A DNA stretch of 64,000 bases from the NCBI GenBank assembly GCA_037957365.1, contig JARHVA010003527.1:1781001-1845000 (forward strand), written 5' to 3'. The position numbers and the translations under genes are program-made. This DNA is from Torreya grandis (taxonomy: Eukaryota > Streptophyta > Pinopsida > Cupressales > Taxaceae). Below, piece by piece: positions 50,153 to 61,920 of the stretch. Position 1 is the first letter of the stretch. Each line of letters opens with the position of its first letter. The notes beneath the pieces are model-generated. The model was given only the letters and a program-made list of their open reading frames with translations. It was not told the DNA's origin and ran no database searches.

Positions 50153-50971
50153 TGTATGTACCTAAAATTGTTTGCCCAAATAATCCCACTAAACTTGTTA
50201 ATTTAACCTATTATCATATTCCTAGTCAATTATATAATATCCTAGTTCCTATGCAAGTTACCTACATCCCATGAACCTTAATACACCCTTAAAACCAATT
50301 AATAACCCTCATTAACTCATTAACCAAGTCTACTTACCTACTAATCTACCTACTAACCTACTTGACAATTTAAAATTCATTTTTATTCAGCTATTCATCT
50401 ACCAACCTACTCACTTAGCCTTTCTTACACCCCTACTCCTTAATGGAGATTCTATAATTGGAGAATTATATAATATCCTCTAATTTTCCCCTTCTCCTCT
50501 AGAATACTCTATTCTAGAGTTTTCCATGGAATTTTTAATTCCCTATATATTCCTTAACCATTGATCCCAATGACTCAATATTAAATATGAGAAATTGATT
50601 TTCCTTCCCTTGGCTTATATATACAAGCCATACCTCCATGAACAACTAACTTTTAAACCCATGATCATCTACTATACTTGAATTTTAACTCATTATCCAA
50701 GCACTCCTATATCCTTGTCAAATCCATTAACAAGCCAAGAAGCGATTACATCCATTATAAAGCTCAATCAAGTAAGTTAACAATCCAAGTATCTTGCACT
50801 CGAATCAGTTAGACAATCTTAGAGAAGATCTCTATGGGATAAAAGGATGGTAATAAATCCCATTTTAAGTATATTATTATTCCTTTATCCCCTCATTTTA
50901 TGGTGTTTCAATTTTTGGGTTTTTATTACTTAAAATAGTAATATAGTGAATAATAAAAATACACTAAAACA
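50153..50971 (+). repeat. 3' LTR of the giant Tat element
   Basis: Matches 23,475-24,290, ends ACTAAAACA and has TTATATATA at ~50,615-50,623. Confidence 0.87.
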
Positions 50972-53529
50972 ATAATTTTATAAATGTAAATACTTCATTC
51001 CATCAAATATCTATGATATTCACTCATTTTAATTTAATTATTTTATTTTTATTTGAATAAATATATAGTCTTCCTTGTATTTCAAATAAATAAGAATGAA
51101 TCGATACGTACATAATATGTATATGTATTCAACTCTCAATAAAACCCAATAAAACATATTCAAATTTCTATTTAACCAAATATATACTCACTGTCTAAAC
51201 CACAATCACTAGAAAGTTATTAGTATGTGAATATTTTGTTCACAAAGACATAGTCAACTTAAATTTATTTCCATATATAAATCTCTCTATTTCTTTAAGA
51301 ATTAATACCTAGTACTTTATATTTATTCATTTAGGCTTATGTAAATGGTATAATCAATTTACATGCCTAACATTTCATTGAATAGTTTTATAAACTCAAT
51401 TGTCATATATATAGTTTGAATTTAAAATATACATAGTTTAGATATAACAACATAATAATTCAGTCTTTGTATTTAGTATTTGTATAGAGCTTATATATAT
51501 CTATATGCATATGAAAATAGGAAAAAAAATTGTTTAGTTTTTCTTACTATTCGATCCACTTAGTGAAATTATAGTTTAATTCAACATTTTATATACTCAT
51601 TTCCCAAATTGATTATCCACACTATTTTTTATTTAACATTTATATATACATATAATCCCTTAACATTTCATTTCCAAAATATCTTATATAGTTTCATTTC
51701 AAATATACCTATAATTTATAACACTCTTAAGACCATGAAATTTTTGTCTCAATACAATTATTTATATAAATATATATTTATATACCTAGTCGAGTCCATT
51801 TACCCCATTGAGTGCATATGTATGTATTCATATTGGGAATTATATTTAAATAGAACTTATCTATAGTTTTCAAAGGAATAATCCCAAATTTATATATTAT
51901 TTACTAATTTCCCATTTTTTTATTTTTTCTAGATCATAAAAAAGGGAACCATTTTCCTATTATGGTTATTCTCTAAACCAAATTGGCTGAAAATCATAGG
52001 GTTTAAAGGTTTCAAGATTATTTATGTGGATGGCCAAGCCATCCAGAAGGCTAAGCCTATATTTAATACAAAAAACTAGTTTATTTCTAAACCCTAATGA
52101 TCTAATCATTTACAAAATTATCATAAATAAAAGAATAATAATAACATGACCAATCTTAGAATCACTTCCAACTTGATACTAAATTTGAACCAAAATTTAT
52201 TCCTTCCCTTCCTACTCTATCTTTTCTCTCTTTCACTTTATCACCACCCCCTTATGACTTCTTCAGCTTGCTTCTTATTAAAATATTTTTACCAACACAA
52301 GAATTTCATGGTTCTATTCTCTATTATTCTCTATCCATGTAAAAATCCATATTTTATTTCTAACATAAACTAAGACGAATTAATCTCCTTTTAAATTACC
52401 TTAGGAAAACCCCTAATTTTAACTTAACTCAAGCTTTCTTTTATTTTCAAAACTGTGCATGTTAATCTTTGCTACAAGACCAAGTTATTCACTAAATAAA
52501 TGCACTTTAAATCATTTTAAATAATGATAATTATACGTTCAAATATCAAATAAATCCATGCATGTTAGAAGATTATACTTATATCTTAGGTTACTATATA
52601 GTATAATTCATCTTCCATAAATATCAAATAAAGATAATTATCTCTTTTAATATCTTCATTTATCTTCACATATCAATATGATAAACCAGTCAATTATTGT
52701 TTTTGATTATAACAAGATAATTATTTTAGTCATTACTAGTGTATATAGGCTATATATGTCTTTTATTATCTTCACTATCTTTTCATATATTAATATTATT
52801 GAATATCAATAATAGAAAGTTTAACATTTCAAAATGTTTTAAAGACATCCCACTAGTTTATATAAAATAGTAATTAGATATATTTTTATTAGATTTATGT
52901 TCTCATATTCATTAATGTAAATCATACACAAACATGATTAATGTAACCTTATATACTCATTTTCAACTTAAACACTAAGTCTATGTATAATATACAAAAT
53001 TAAATCGCATACAATATTTATTCCATCTCAATGAATGAACATTTAAAACATGCAACCTCTAACGTCTAACTATAATTAAATTTCAAAACACACTAACTCT
53101 ATCAAAATGAAAACACAATACATAATTTTTTTAATCTAATGTGGTGTTTTCAGGGTCTTAGCAATACCTCTATCATCCTTCACCATCTCTATCTACACCA
53201 TGATCTCTGATGATGCTCTCCCTCCCTCATGTTCTGAGGGATAAATTTGTTTGCATCCAACTTATGATAAGAAGGTAGTTAATCAACTACATCATGATAT
53301 GTATATCATAAAAAGTTATATTAACAACAAATGTATCATAATCACTATGTATAATATTTATAATTAGCCATCTCATAATAATAAACTCATGAAATATAAG
53401 TAACATACATATGTCTCATAACAACATATGACTTAAAATTTAGATAAAAAGTAACAAATCAATTTAACAATCATAATAATCCATGGATAATTAGGTAAAT
53501 AATTTTAGTGATAGAATCAAGACGTAACA
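50972..53529 (-). repeat. Chromovirus 3' LTR, right piece
   Basis: Very AT-rich sequence between the Tat LTR and the chromovirus polypurine tract. On the minus strand it starts TGTTACGTCTTGATTC, a proper LTR start. It cannot be checked against the 5' LTR because that lies beyond 64,000. Small ORFs here have no support. Confidence 0.65.
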
Positions 53530-53541
53530 TCATTCCCTCCT
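53530..53541 (-). other. Polypurine tract of the chromovirus
   Basis: Minus-strand AGGAGGGAATGA directly precedes TGTTACG at the LTR start. Confidence 0.75.
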
Positions 53542-53599
53542 AAATCTAGTCATCATCTTGATGACACTTATTCAAATAAAAGATCTAAATAAAAAATAA

Positions 53600-55190
53600 A
53601 ATTTTAGTCAAAAATAACATAGTATCTAGAATCAAATCAAACAAACATGGAAATAGCCTGTATAACTATTCATAGTCTTCTCAATTAGCACTATTCTCAT
53701 AGTATTGGTCCCATAAGAACTTACACTATGACACTTTTTTATTATGCAAATAAAGTTTTTGAGTGTTAATTAATCTGATTAGTTCTACCATGACCCCCTA
53801 GGATCAAGAACCTATAAAGCATTCCAATCCAACAAATGTGAAATATTAGTTATATACTTCTTAAGATAAGATACATAGAATAAATTATGTAATAAATCTA
53901 ACACTGGTGGAAATATAAAAATATACGCTATAGGTTTTACCACTTATAAAACCTCGAAGGGTCCTAGATATCTCAATGAAAGTTTTTCTCATTTATTAAA
54001 ATTAATCAATCTCTTTTGTGGCTTAACACATAAAAATTATTTATCACCTACTAAAAACTACCTAGATATTGTATTTAAATCATCATATCTCTTCTTCCTA
54101 TCATTGGGATTATCTAATATCTACCTAATTATCCTAACTTTTGTTTTATTTCTAAAAGCATTTCATGTCCAAAGATCACCCTATCTTCCAACCTATCCTA
54201 ATTGATTGGTGTCCTACACCTTCTTCCATAAAGTGCTTTAAATGGTGTCATCTTTAAAGTATATTGGTATGAGTTATTGTATGAAAACTCAATCAATGGA
54301 AGGTATTCTTCTCATTTGTATTTTTTATCCATGCAATACATATGAATAAGATGTTTCAATAGCTAATTAACTTGCTCAGTTTGACCATCAGTCTATGGGT
54401 GATATGTAGTGCTAAAGTTTAGTTGTGTACCCAAATATAAATTTAGAGTTAACCAAAATATCAAAGTCATACTCAGATCATGATATGATATGATATTCTA
54501 TGTAAAAACATGTAACTGATACACTTCCTTTATGAATCTCTTTATAATATTTGGTGTATCATCTATCAAATTACCTAGGATAAAATGTGCTACCTTGGTT
54601 AGTTTATCAACTAAAACCAAGATCATGTCATGCCTATTTTATAATAATGGTAATCCTTGGACAAAGTCCATACTGATTACATTCCATTTTCACTCTGATA
54701 TGTTATGTGGATATAACAATCTAGCTAGATACATATGTTCATCTTTCACTCACTAACATTCTAGACAATGTGAGACAAATTCTACTACATTTATCTTGAT
54801 TCCTTTCCATAAATATGGTGGTCTAATATTTTCCATAAGATGTATTACTCTAGGATGTCTTGAATATAGGACATTGTGTAATTATTTGATTATTATGTTC
54901 CTCATATTCTATTAATCTAGCACATAAATCCTTCTATTATATTATAAAAGACCATCACTCTCAAAGTTGTATCATTTATACCTAGGATTCTAAGCATTCT
55001 CAGATAAATATTTATTGACCTAATCATAGAATTCATCTCCTGGTGATAACTCAATTACATGATCCTTGAAAGTATTCTTGATAGTAGTCACAACTGTTAT
55101 TTACCTTCTATGTAACTCAAGGCATCAACTACTATATTCTCCTTGCTTTTGATTTAATTTATAATAATTTCATATTAAAACAAAAACTCT
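53600..55190 (-). pseudogene. pol: Chromovirus integrase with chromodomain-type tail
   Basis: On the minus strand: EFVSHCLEC (zinc end), ARLLYPHNISEWKWN, SMDFVQGLPLL (first Asp kept), DMILVLVDKLTKVAHFI, then SYHDLS where S-D-R-D is expected, then FSTTYHP-x-TDGQTEQVN (Glu kept). The C-terminal part has LFYVSYLKKY and SHLLDWNAL, and the tail CKFLWDQYYENSAN-x-EDYE matches the K-V-x-W-x-x-x-x-x-E-E-A-T-W-E block of Tekay-like chromoviruses. Stops are frequent. Confidence 0.87.
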
Positions 55191-55530
55191 AACTAGAACT
55201 TCAAATGAGCATTCAAATTTGGCTGGGTGAAGATGTATTTGAGCCCCAAGTTATCAATCTTGATCTCAAATAATTTTCCCAATAAATAATGTCTCCAAAA
55301 TTGCAAATCGCGAACAATTATTACAGGTTTAATATCATGAGGGGCATAATTAACCTCATAAGGCTTTATATTTATTGACTTGTAAGCTACTAAAACACCA
55401 TCCTGCATAAGGAATCTTCCTAGTCCATCCCTAGATGCATTTATGATCATTGAAAATTGACCATTGTGATCAAGAACTCTTAACACTGGTGCTAAATTAA
55501 ACCTTATTTTCAATTCCTAAAAAACTAATT
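55191..55530 (-). pseudogene. pol: Chromovirus RNase H
   Basis: The open minus segment gives LAPVLRVLDHNGQFSMIINA, then SRDGLGRFLMQDGVLVAY, NYAPHDIKPVIIVRDLQFWR, HYLLG and LKYIFTQPNLNA. This is the typical chromovirus order. The first catalytic Asp (usually T-D-A-S) is Asn here. Confidence 0.92.
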
Positions 55531-56540
55531 TGAACTTTTATAACCAAATAAAACTTTTATTCTTACATTACAAAGAGGTAATTGGATTAGCTATCATGGA
55601 AAAATTCAAAATAATTATTCTATAATAGCCTGATAATCCCATGAAACTCATTACCTCCTTTGCATTCCTTGGTGCCAACCACTCCATAATGGATTTATCT
55701 TAGTCAGATTGACATAAATACCATCCATTAAGATAATATGTCCCAAATAATGCACTTTTTTACAAAAATGCACACTTGGAAAATTTTTCATATAGATTGT
55801 GATTTCACAGATGTTTCAAAACTATCTCTAGATGTTGAAGATATTGTTTTTCATCCTTATAATAAATGAGAATGTCATATAAAAAGATCAAAACAAAATG
55901 ATCTAAATAATCTCTAAACACAATGTTCATGACATTCATGAATGTTACAGGTGCATTAAACAACCCAAATGGTAGCATTGTAAAGTCATAATACCAATAG
56001 TGAGTTTTAAATGTTGTCTTTAGAATATGTTAATATTTTATCCTTATTTGATGATATCCATTTCTAATATCAATATTATAAAATAATATTTATCCTTGCA
56101 TTTGATTGAAAATATAATATATTCAAGGTAGTCGATACCAGTTCTTAATGGTTGCTTTATTCAACATTCAGTAATCAATGTAAAATTAAAGAGTACCATA
56201 CTTCTTAACAAATATAAATGATGTACCCCATAGTCAAACAATTGGTCTAATCAACCCTTTAGACAATAATTCTTAAATATGTGCCTTAAATTTGAAAAAT
56301 TTAGTGGTTATCATTCTATACAGATCCTTGGAATAAGGTTCTGATCGTGGTTTGATATCAATAGAGAAGTCAAACTCCCATTTAGAAGGTAATCCTAGTA
56401 ATTCTTCCAAAAACACATCATGAAAATTCCTAAAATAAGGATAATTTTTAATTTATGGTTCTTTATTTTCCTCCATTTCATTTATCTTAACAAAAACTGC
56501 TTAGAATCTTTTACCTTGGGCCTTCCTGAGTTGCATTGTA
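55531..56540 (-). pseudogene. pol: Chromovirus reverse transcriptase
   Basis: Motifs include FVLIFLYDILIYYKDEKQYL, in which the Y/F-x-D-D box has become L-Y-D, then HLEIVLKHL, KCAFL and SIMEWLAPRNAKEVMSFMGL with SGYYR. Upstream pieces near 56.2-56.0 kb cover the palm. Many stops. Confidence 0.85.
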
Positions 56541-56755
56541 GAAATCTACTTAAGCCTTAACTCCCTTTTTTCACCCTAGATTAGTGTTTGATTTATAGAA
56601 TAATCAAGACACTCCACTCTTTTTATATGATAGTAAACTTGTAATTATGCTTTGCAATCCAATTGACCCCAAGGATCACATCTTATGACCCTAGTGGTGC
56701 TACATAAAGATCCACAATTATTGTTAATTTTGACAATCTAATGTACATTTCTAGT
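56541..56755 (-). pseudogene. pol: Chromovirus protease, C-terminal half
   Basis: Minus-strand LLEMYIRLSKLTIIVDLYVA then PLGS-stop-DVILGVNWIAKHN matches the P-L-x-x-Y-D-V-I-L-G-M-D-W-L block. The other half, with the active site, lies beyond the copia insertion (61,766-61,900). Confidence 0.87.
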
Positions 56756-56760
56756 AAACA

Positions 56761-57930
56761 TGTTGGAAATATTGTCATTGATGTCAAAGGTTTAGAATTA
56801 TTAATGATAAATGCCCCATTGCATTTAATGTCATTTGTAATAAATATATCTTGGCTAATATGAGTTAATATGTATTTAATATTAATGAATATATTTTTGG
56901 TTGCATATGAGATAAAAGAAGGGCCCATGGAGAAGTCAAAGAGCCACGGGATAAAGACAAAAGAAGGATGGGATGCATTTTCCCATGAAGAGTCATTCTG
57001 GGGAATTACAAAAGTCACTAAGTGAAGACAAAAGAGGAAGGGTGAAATTTCTCATGAAGGGACACTTTAAGGAATATGAAAAGTCACCAAGATGAGGACA
57101 AAAGAGGGAAGGACATTTTTGATCATGAAGGTTCACCACATGAATTTTTAAAGGCTTGAATATGAAGGGTCATACAGTTTTGGTGCCATTTTCCATGAGG
57201 ATTGAAGGGTCACAAAGGGGGAAGACAAAAGGTCATTTAGGAAGCTATAAATAAAGGCTTGAGAATCCATTTGTAAAGAATTGAGATAGAGGTTGATTTT
57301 ATATTGTAATATCTATCTTAGAAGAGAAATTGTGAGAGATGAATATGATTTTTGTTTGTTATATCTAGCTTAGAAGAGCAAAGGTGAGAGAGAGGAAAGA
57401 GATGTTGTATTGATCTATCATTTGTTGAGATATCAACATTGAGAGATAGGTGTGTGGTATACACAAAGGGCCTGGTGCTCCTATGGGTTGGTGCTCATGA
57501 ATTATTTTTAGGTTGGTACTCATGTGGGTTGGTGCAAATGAATTATTTTTGGGTTGGTGCTCGACAAAGGGGTTGGTGCTACTTTGGGTTGGTGCTCAGC
57601 AAAGGGGTGTGGTGCTCCTGTGGGTTGGTGCTCATGAATAGTTATTGGGTTGGTGCTAAACAAAGGGGTTGGTGATCTTTAAATCTTGGCTTGCGAATAT
57701 TGTTTGGGTTGGTGCTCATTCATATACTTGAGATTATTCTCTATGGTTTTTCCCACATTGGGTTTCCATGTTATATCTGGTGTCTCTCTCTATCTTGTGT
57801 GGTGTTTATTTTTTTGAGTTTTATTTCATATCTTGAATATTTGATTAAGTGGAATTTGGTTAAAGAAAATATTAATAAGATATATGATATAATGATTCAC
57901 CCCCCCTCTTAGTATATCTCATGCTTAACA
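56761..57930 (+). repeat. 5' LTR of the 56.8-61.8 kb element
   Basis: TGTTGGAAAT...GCTTAACA. TATA box CTATAAATA at ~57,245, and a GGGTTGGTGCTC minisatellite from 57,465, about 220 bp downstream. Confidence 0.95.
57465..57680 (+). repeat. GGGTTGGTGCTC minisatellite in 5' LTR
   Basis: Irregular units of about 60, 41, 35 and 61 bp plus a partial, all built from AAAGGGGTTGGTGCTC and TGGGTTGGTGCTCATGAA. The other LTR holds four regular units. Confidence 0.9.
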
Positions 57931-57944
57931 ATTGGTATTAGAGG
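57931..57944 (+). other. Primer-binding site of the 56.8-61.8 kb element
   Basis: ATTGGTATTAGAGG follows the LTR. It equals the Met primer TGGTATCAGAG with one C-to-T change. Confidence 0.87.
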
Positions 57945-57995
57945 GGGTTCCTTTTTGAAAAGTTTTATAGCTTGAAGGTAGATCAGGAAAGCACG

Positions 57996-58958
57996 ATGGC
58001 TGGGTCACAAGAAGGATTTTCTACAAATAAGGCACCTTTGTTTGATGGGACAAATTATTATCTTTGGAACATGAGAATTAATGTTTATTTGATGGCCCTT
58101 GGATTAGACATATGGAAAGTAGTGGTGGAGGAATATGAAGAGCCACAGACATTTACAATTACTCCAGCAAAAAAGAAGGCAAGTGAATGTAATGCTAAAG
58201 CTTTAAATGCTATTTTATGTGGTTTATGTGAATCTAAATTTGTTAAAGTTATGCAATGTAAATTTTCTCATGAAACAAGGGTAAAACTTGAGAATATTTA
58301 CAAAGGTGATGGAAAGGTTTAGCAAGCTAAGTTGTAGACTTTTAGAAGGTAGTTTGAAAGTTTGAAGATAGAAGAAGAAGAAGATATAGCAAGTTATCTT
58401 TTGTAAGTTGATCAAATTGTAAATTAGATTCAAGGTCTTGGAGAAACATTGGATGAGTCAATGGTGGTGCAAAAGGTTTTTAGATCTCTACCAATGAGAT
58501 ATGATGCAAAGGTTTCAACAATTGAGGAGATGAAGAATTTATCCAAGCTAAAGATGGATGAGCTTCATGGTATTCTCATGGCATATGAGATGCAGACAGA
58601 ACAAGATAAACCCTCAAAGAGAGAAGAAGATTTCAAGACATCAAAGAAGGAAAAATCTAAGATTCAAGAATCAAGTGATAGTTCCAGTGATGATGAAGAT
58701 GACAATGGAGCACTTTTCATTTGCAAGCCGAAAATAAGAATAGGTAAATATCAAGGAAAATTACCTTTTAAATGTTTTAATTATGGAAATATTGGACATT
58801 TTTTAGATAGATGCCCACATAAGGTTAATGATGATGAAGAAGAAAAGCCTACATACAAGAAGAATTTCAAAGGCAAATCTAAGAAGGGATTTGAGAAGAA
58901 GAGCCTGTATTCTAAGGATCCTAGCTCAGGTGAAGATAGTGGAGTCAGTGATTCATAA
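57996..58958 (+). pseudogene. gag: Copia gag (UBN2-type) with first zinc knuckle
   Basis: From ATG 57,996 (MAGSQEGFSTNKAPLFDGTN; an in-frame ATG lies at 57,972). NYYLWNMRINVYLMALGLDI is the copia gag start. There are stops near 58,321 and 58,405 (Gln codons to TAG/TAA). The open piece 58,449-58,958 has SLPMRYDAKVSTIEEM and MDELHGILMAYEMQ, an acidic SSDSSSDDEDD run, and the knuckle CFNYGNIGHFLDRC with one Cys to Tyr at ~58,773-58,814. Homologous to 42,045 onward. Confidence 0.9.
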
Positions 58959-59880
58959 GAAGAAGAGATTCTAATCATGGCCATACATGAATATGATCAA
59001 GAAGGAGAAGAGGAGGAAGCTGAATTGAATATGGAAGGAGAGCTCATTTGTGCCTTAGAAGAGTTAGAAGCTATTTAGAAGAAGAATCAAAGATTAAAGC
59101 ACCAGATCGAGAAAAATGAACAAGAGTCAAAGAAAATGATTGAAGATCTACAAGCACACTTTGAAGAAGCCAAGAATAATGAAGAAGACCCACATCACAG
59201 TTGGAAATAGCAAGAAAAGAATGTCAAAGGTATGTTATTGAAATTGCCTCTTTAAAAGAAGATATTAAGAAAGTAGTTAGTGATAAAGTAGTCAGTGATT
59301 CAAAACTTGAAGATAGCACTAACATGTTGAATAAGATATTGTAAAGTCAAAAATCAAATTCAAATAAGATAGGGATTAGATTTGAAAAGAAAAATATCTA
59401 TGTTGAAGCTCTTACAAAAGAGGAAATAAAAAGGGGAGAAGTGAAATATACAGAGGACATTTCAAACAAAGAAGGCTGGAGAGAACAAAGCTACAAAAGA
59501 CAATCAGATTAGAGATATACAAATAGGTCTTATTTTTATGGCTATTATTTTTATTGTAATGGATATGGTCACAAGAAATTAGGATGTAGAAAAAAAGCTA
59601 ACAATTTTAGAAATAAGGAGAAGGAAAGTCAAGGAGAGTTAAACAGAAGCCACAACTCTTTTTCTCATCTATCAAGCTTTGATGAAGAGACCATAGTATG
59701 CTACAAGTGCAACAACTTCAGAGACATAGCTTGGTATTATAGAATTATGTTCAAGTCAGTCAAGAAGGATCAGAGTTTCAAAGCTCCATTCATCAAGAAG
59801 AAGGCTTAGACAAGTTCATGGCAGAAGAAACAACCTAAAGATTCTATGATGGTTCAGACATCTCTGCATGTAAGAGGTAA
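58959..59880 (+). pseudogene. gag: Coiled coil and two further zinc knuckles
   Basis: Acidic and heptad-like sequence (EEAELNMEGELICALEELEA, then KKNQRLKHQIEKNEQESKKM) precedes two decayed knuckles: YCNGYGHKKLGC at ~59,547 and CYKCNNFRDIAWYY at ~59,700. Both have lost ligands. The layout of knuckle, coiled coil, knuckles is like Sirevirus gag. Confidence 0.75.
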
Positions 59881-60247
59881 AGATCAGCCATGGTTAATTG
59901 ATAGTAGATGTTAGAGGCATATGACAAGTGATAAAATTAATTTCACAACTCTAAAGAAGATCAATAGTGGTATAGTGAGATTTGGAGATAAAACCACTAC
60001 TAGGATAGCTAGAAAAGGTACTTTAGGTTTGGATTATGGTAGAACTAAGACTAAGAATGTTTTATATGTAAAAGGTCTTAAGCATAATCTGTTAAGTGTT
60101 AGTAAAATATGTGATCAAGGATACACATTAAGGTTTCATACTGAAGGTTGTGAGATTAGAAAAAAAGATTCAAATGACCTTATTGTAGATGCTCAAAGGA
60201 CAGGGATCAATGTATATGTATTGTCAGATATCTTCTCAAAGGCATGA
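59881..60247 (+). pseudogene. Copia protease domain, last coding region of the element
   Basis: QPWLIDSRC-stop-RHMTSDK corresponds to the W-L-I-D-S-G-C-S-x-H-M-T start. The active-site Gly is Arg (59,900-59,914) and the Ser is a TAG stop. FGDKTTTRIARKGTLGL and VLYVKGLKHNLLSVSKICD follow. The ORF ends at 60,247 shortly after the protease, with no integrase beyond it. Confidence 0.9.
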
Positions 60248-60376
60248 TTAAAGGACACATTCAAAGATCTGTGAGAAGAGTTGGGATTAATTTTTATTAA
60301 TTCCTACCATTGATGTTTATCATTAATTGAGGGGAAGCTAAGTGTTAGCTCTAGGTAGGCCCTTTGCCATTGATGT

Positions 60377-60549
60377 CAAAGGGGGAGAATAACAAGTACA
60401 TGTACATGTGTAGAAAATAGGTACAAGGAATAGGTATAGGTTTTTACAGTAAGGGGGAGTTATTGTATGTTTTTAGATGATAATATGTGCAGGTGACAGG
60501 ATGTGGTAGTTTTAGGATTGAGGTTACCATCAATGACAAAGGGGGAGAT
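60377..60549 (+). other. Repeated polypurine motifs ending in the functional tract
   Basis: CAAAGGGGGAGAAT (60,377-60,390), AAGGGGGAGT (60,451-60,460) and ACAAAGGGGGAGAT (60,536-60,549, abutting the LTR). Multiple conserved polypurine tracts next to the 3' LTR are a known Sirevirus hallmark. Confidence 0.8.
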
Positions 60550-61760
60550 TGTTGGAAATATTGTCATTGATGTCAAAGGTTTAGCATTATTGGTGATAAA
60601 GGCCCCATTGCATTTAATGTTGTTTGTAATAAATATTTCTTGGCTAATGAGTTAATATTTATTTAATATTAATGAATATATTTTTGGTTGCATATGAGAC
60701 AAAATAAGGGCCCATAGAGAAGTCAAAGAGCCATGGGATAAAGACAAAATAAGGATGGGATGCATTTTCCCATGATGATTCATCTTGGGTAATTCCAAGA
60801 GTCACCAAGTGAAGACAAAAGAGGAAGGGTGCAACTTCTCATGAAGGGACACTTTAAGGAATATGAAAAGTCACCAAGATGAGGACAAAAGAGGGAAGGA
60901 CTTTTTTGATCATGAAGGGTCACCACATGACTTTTCAAAGGATTGAATATGAATGGTCATACAAGTTTGGCACCATTTTCCATGAAGATTGAAGGGTCAC
61001 AAATGGGGAAGGCCAAAGGTCATTTGGAAAGCTATAAATAAAGGCTTGCGAAGACATTTATAAACAAGTGAGATAGGCATTGATTTTATATTGTAATATC
61101 TAGCTTAGAAGAGCAATTGTGAGAGACGAATATGATTTGTATTTGTTATATCTAGCTTAGAAGAGCAAAGGTGAGAGAGAGGAAAGAGATGTTGTATTGA
61201 TCTATCATTTTTTGAGATAGCAACATTAAGAGATAGGTGTGTGGTATACACAAAGGTGTTGGTGCTCCTATGGGTTGGTGCTCATTAATTGTTATTGGGT
61301 TGGTGCTCGGCAAAGGGGTTGGTGCTCTGATGGGTTGGTGCTCATGAATTGTTTTTGGGTTGGTGCTCGGCAAAGGGGTTAGTGCTCATATGGGTTGGTG
61401 CTCATGAAGAGTAGCTGGGTTGGTACTCAACAAAGGGGTGTGGTGCTCTTATGGGTTGGTGCCCATAAATAGTTGCTGGGTTGGTGCTCAGCAAAGGGGT
61501 TGGTGCTCTTACAAGATTGGCTTGTGAATATTGTTTGGGTTGGTGTTCATTCATATACTTGAGATTGTTCTTTGTGGTTTTTCCCACATTGGGTTTCCAT
61601 GTTATATCTAGTGTCTCTCTCTATCTTGTGTGGTGTTTATTTGTTTCAATTTTATTACATATCTTGAATATTTGATTAAGTGGAATTTGGTTAAAGAAAA
61701 GATTAATAAGATATATGATATACTGATTCACCCCCCTCTCAATATATCCCATGCTTAACA
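60550..61760 (+). repeat. 3' LTR of the 56.8-61.8 kb element
   Basis: TGTTGGAAAT...GCTTAACA, TATA at ~61,032, minisatellite at 61,252-61,512. It is 41 bp longer than its partner, mainly because of the array. Confidence 0.95.
61252..61512 (+). repeat. Four-unit 60-bp minisatellite in 3' LTR
   Basis: Units at 61,252, 61,312, 61,372 and 61,432 (60, 60, 60 and 61 bp), then a partial. Each has AAAGG-G-TTGGTGCTC, then TGGGTTGGTGCTCAT, then TGGGTTGGTGCTC. Confidence 0.95.
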
Positions 61761-61765
61761 AAACA

Positions 61766-61920
61766 CTTATCAACCTAGACTTTAGAGTCATTCCCATATT
61801 ATACCAACCATGTATTTTCCATTACACCAAATTTTATAGATAATTTATTTAGAATTCTAGCATATATAAAACATTTTTAAGCTCTTGTATCTATCAAAAT
61901 AGAAACTAGATATTCAAACA
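61766..61920 (-). pseudogene. pol: Chromovirus protease, active-site half
   Basis: Minus-strand FEYLVSILIDTRA-stop-KCFIYARI holds the active site at 61,891-61,880, where the normal D-T-G-A is D-T-R-A (Gly to Arg). Sequence then runs straight into the AAACA duplication. Confidence 0.87.

Larger units (their letters stand above)
56761..61760 (+). mobile_element. Non-autonomous gag-protease Sirevirus-like copia (TR-GAG type), 5.0 kb
   Basis: LTRs are 1,170 bp (56,761-57,930) and 1,211 bp (60,550-61,760), with perfect target duplication AAACA (56,756-56,760; 61,761-61,765). It has a Met-type primer site, gag, zinc knuckles, a terminal protease-like ORF, repeated polypurine motifs, and no integrase, RT or RNase H. 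LTR divergence is roughly 6-7% over ~370 bp. It splits the chromovirus protease about 40 codons after its active site. Gag is homologous to that of the 39-48-kb element. Confidence 0.93.

Noticed and set aside
51609..52373. Plus-strand hydrophobic ORFs at 51,609-51,866 and 52,146-52,373
   Set aside because: AT-rich LTR sequence; no motif and no counterpart elsewhere.
53211..53225. TGCTCTCCCTCCC as inverted match to the 5' LTR (~63,620)
   Set aside because: Only 13 bp and no extension; likely chance.
57439..57675. ORF rich in Gly, Leu and Val
   Set aside because: It is a translation of the LTR minisatellite, not a gene.
57465..61512. Regular repeats considered as CRISPR-like
   Set aside because: Contiguous tandem units without unique spacers, inside plant LTRs.
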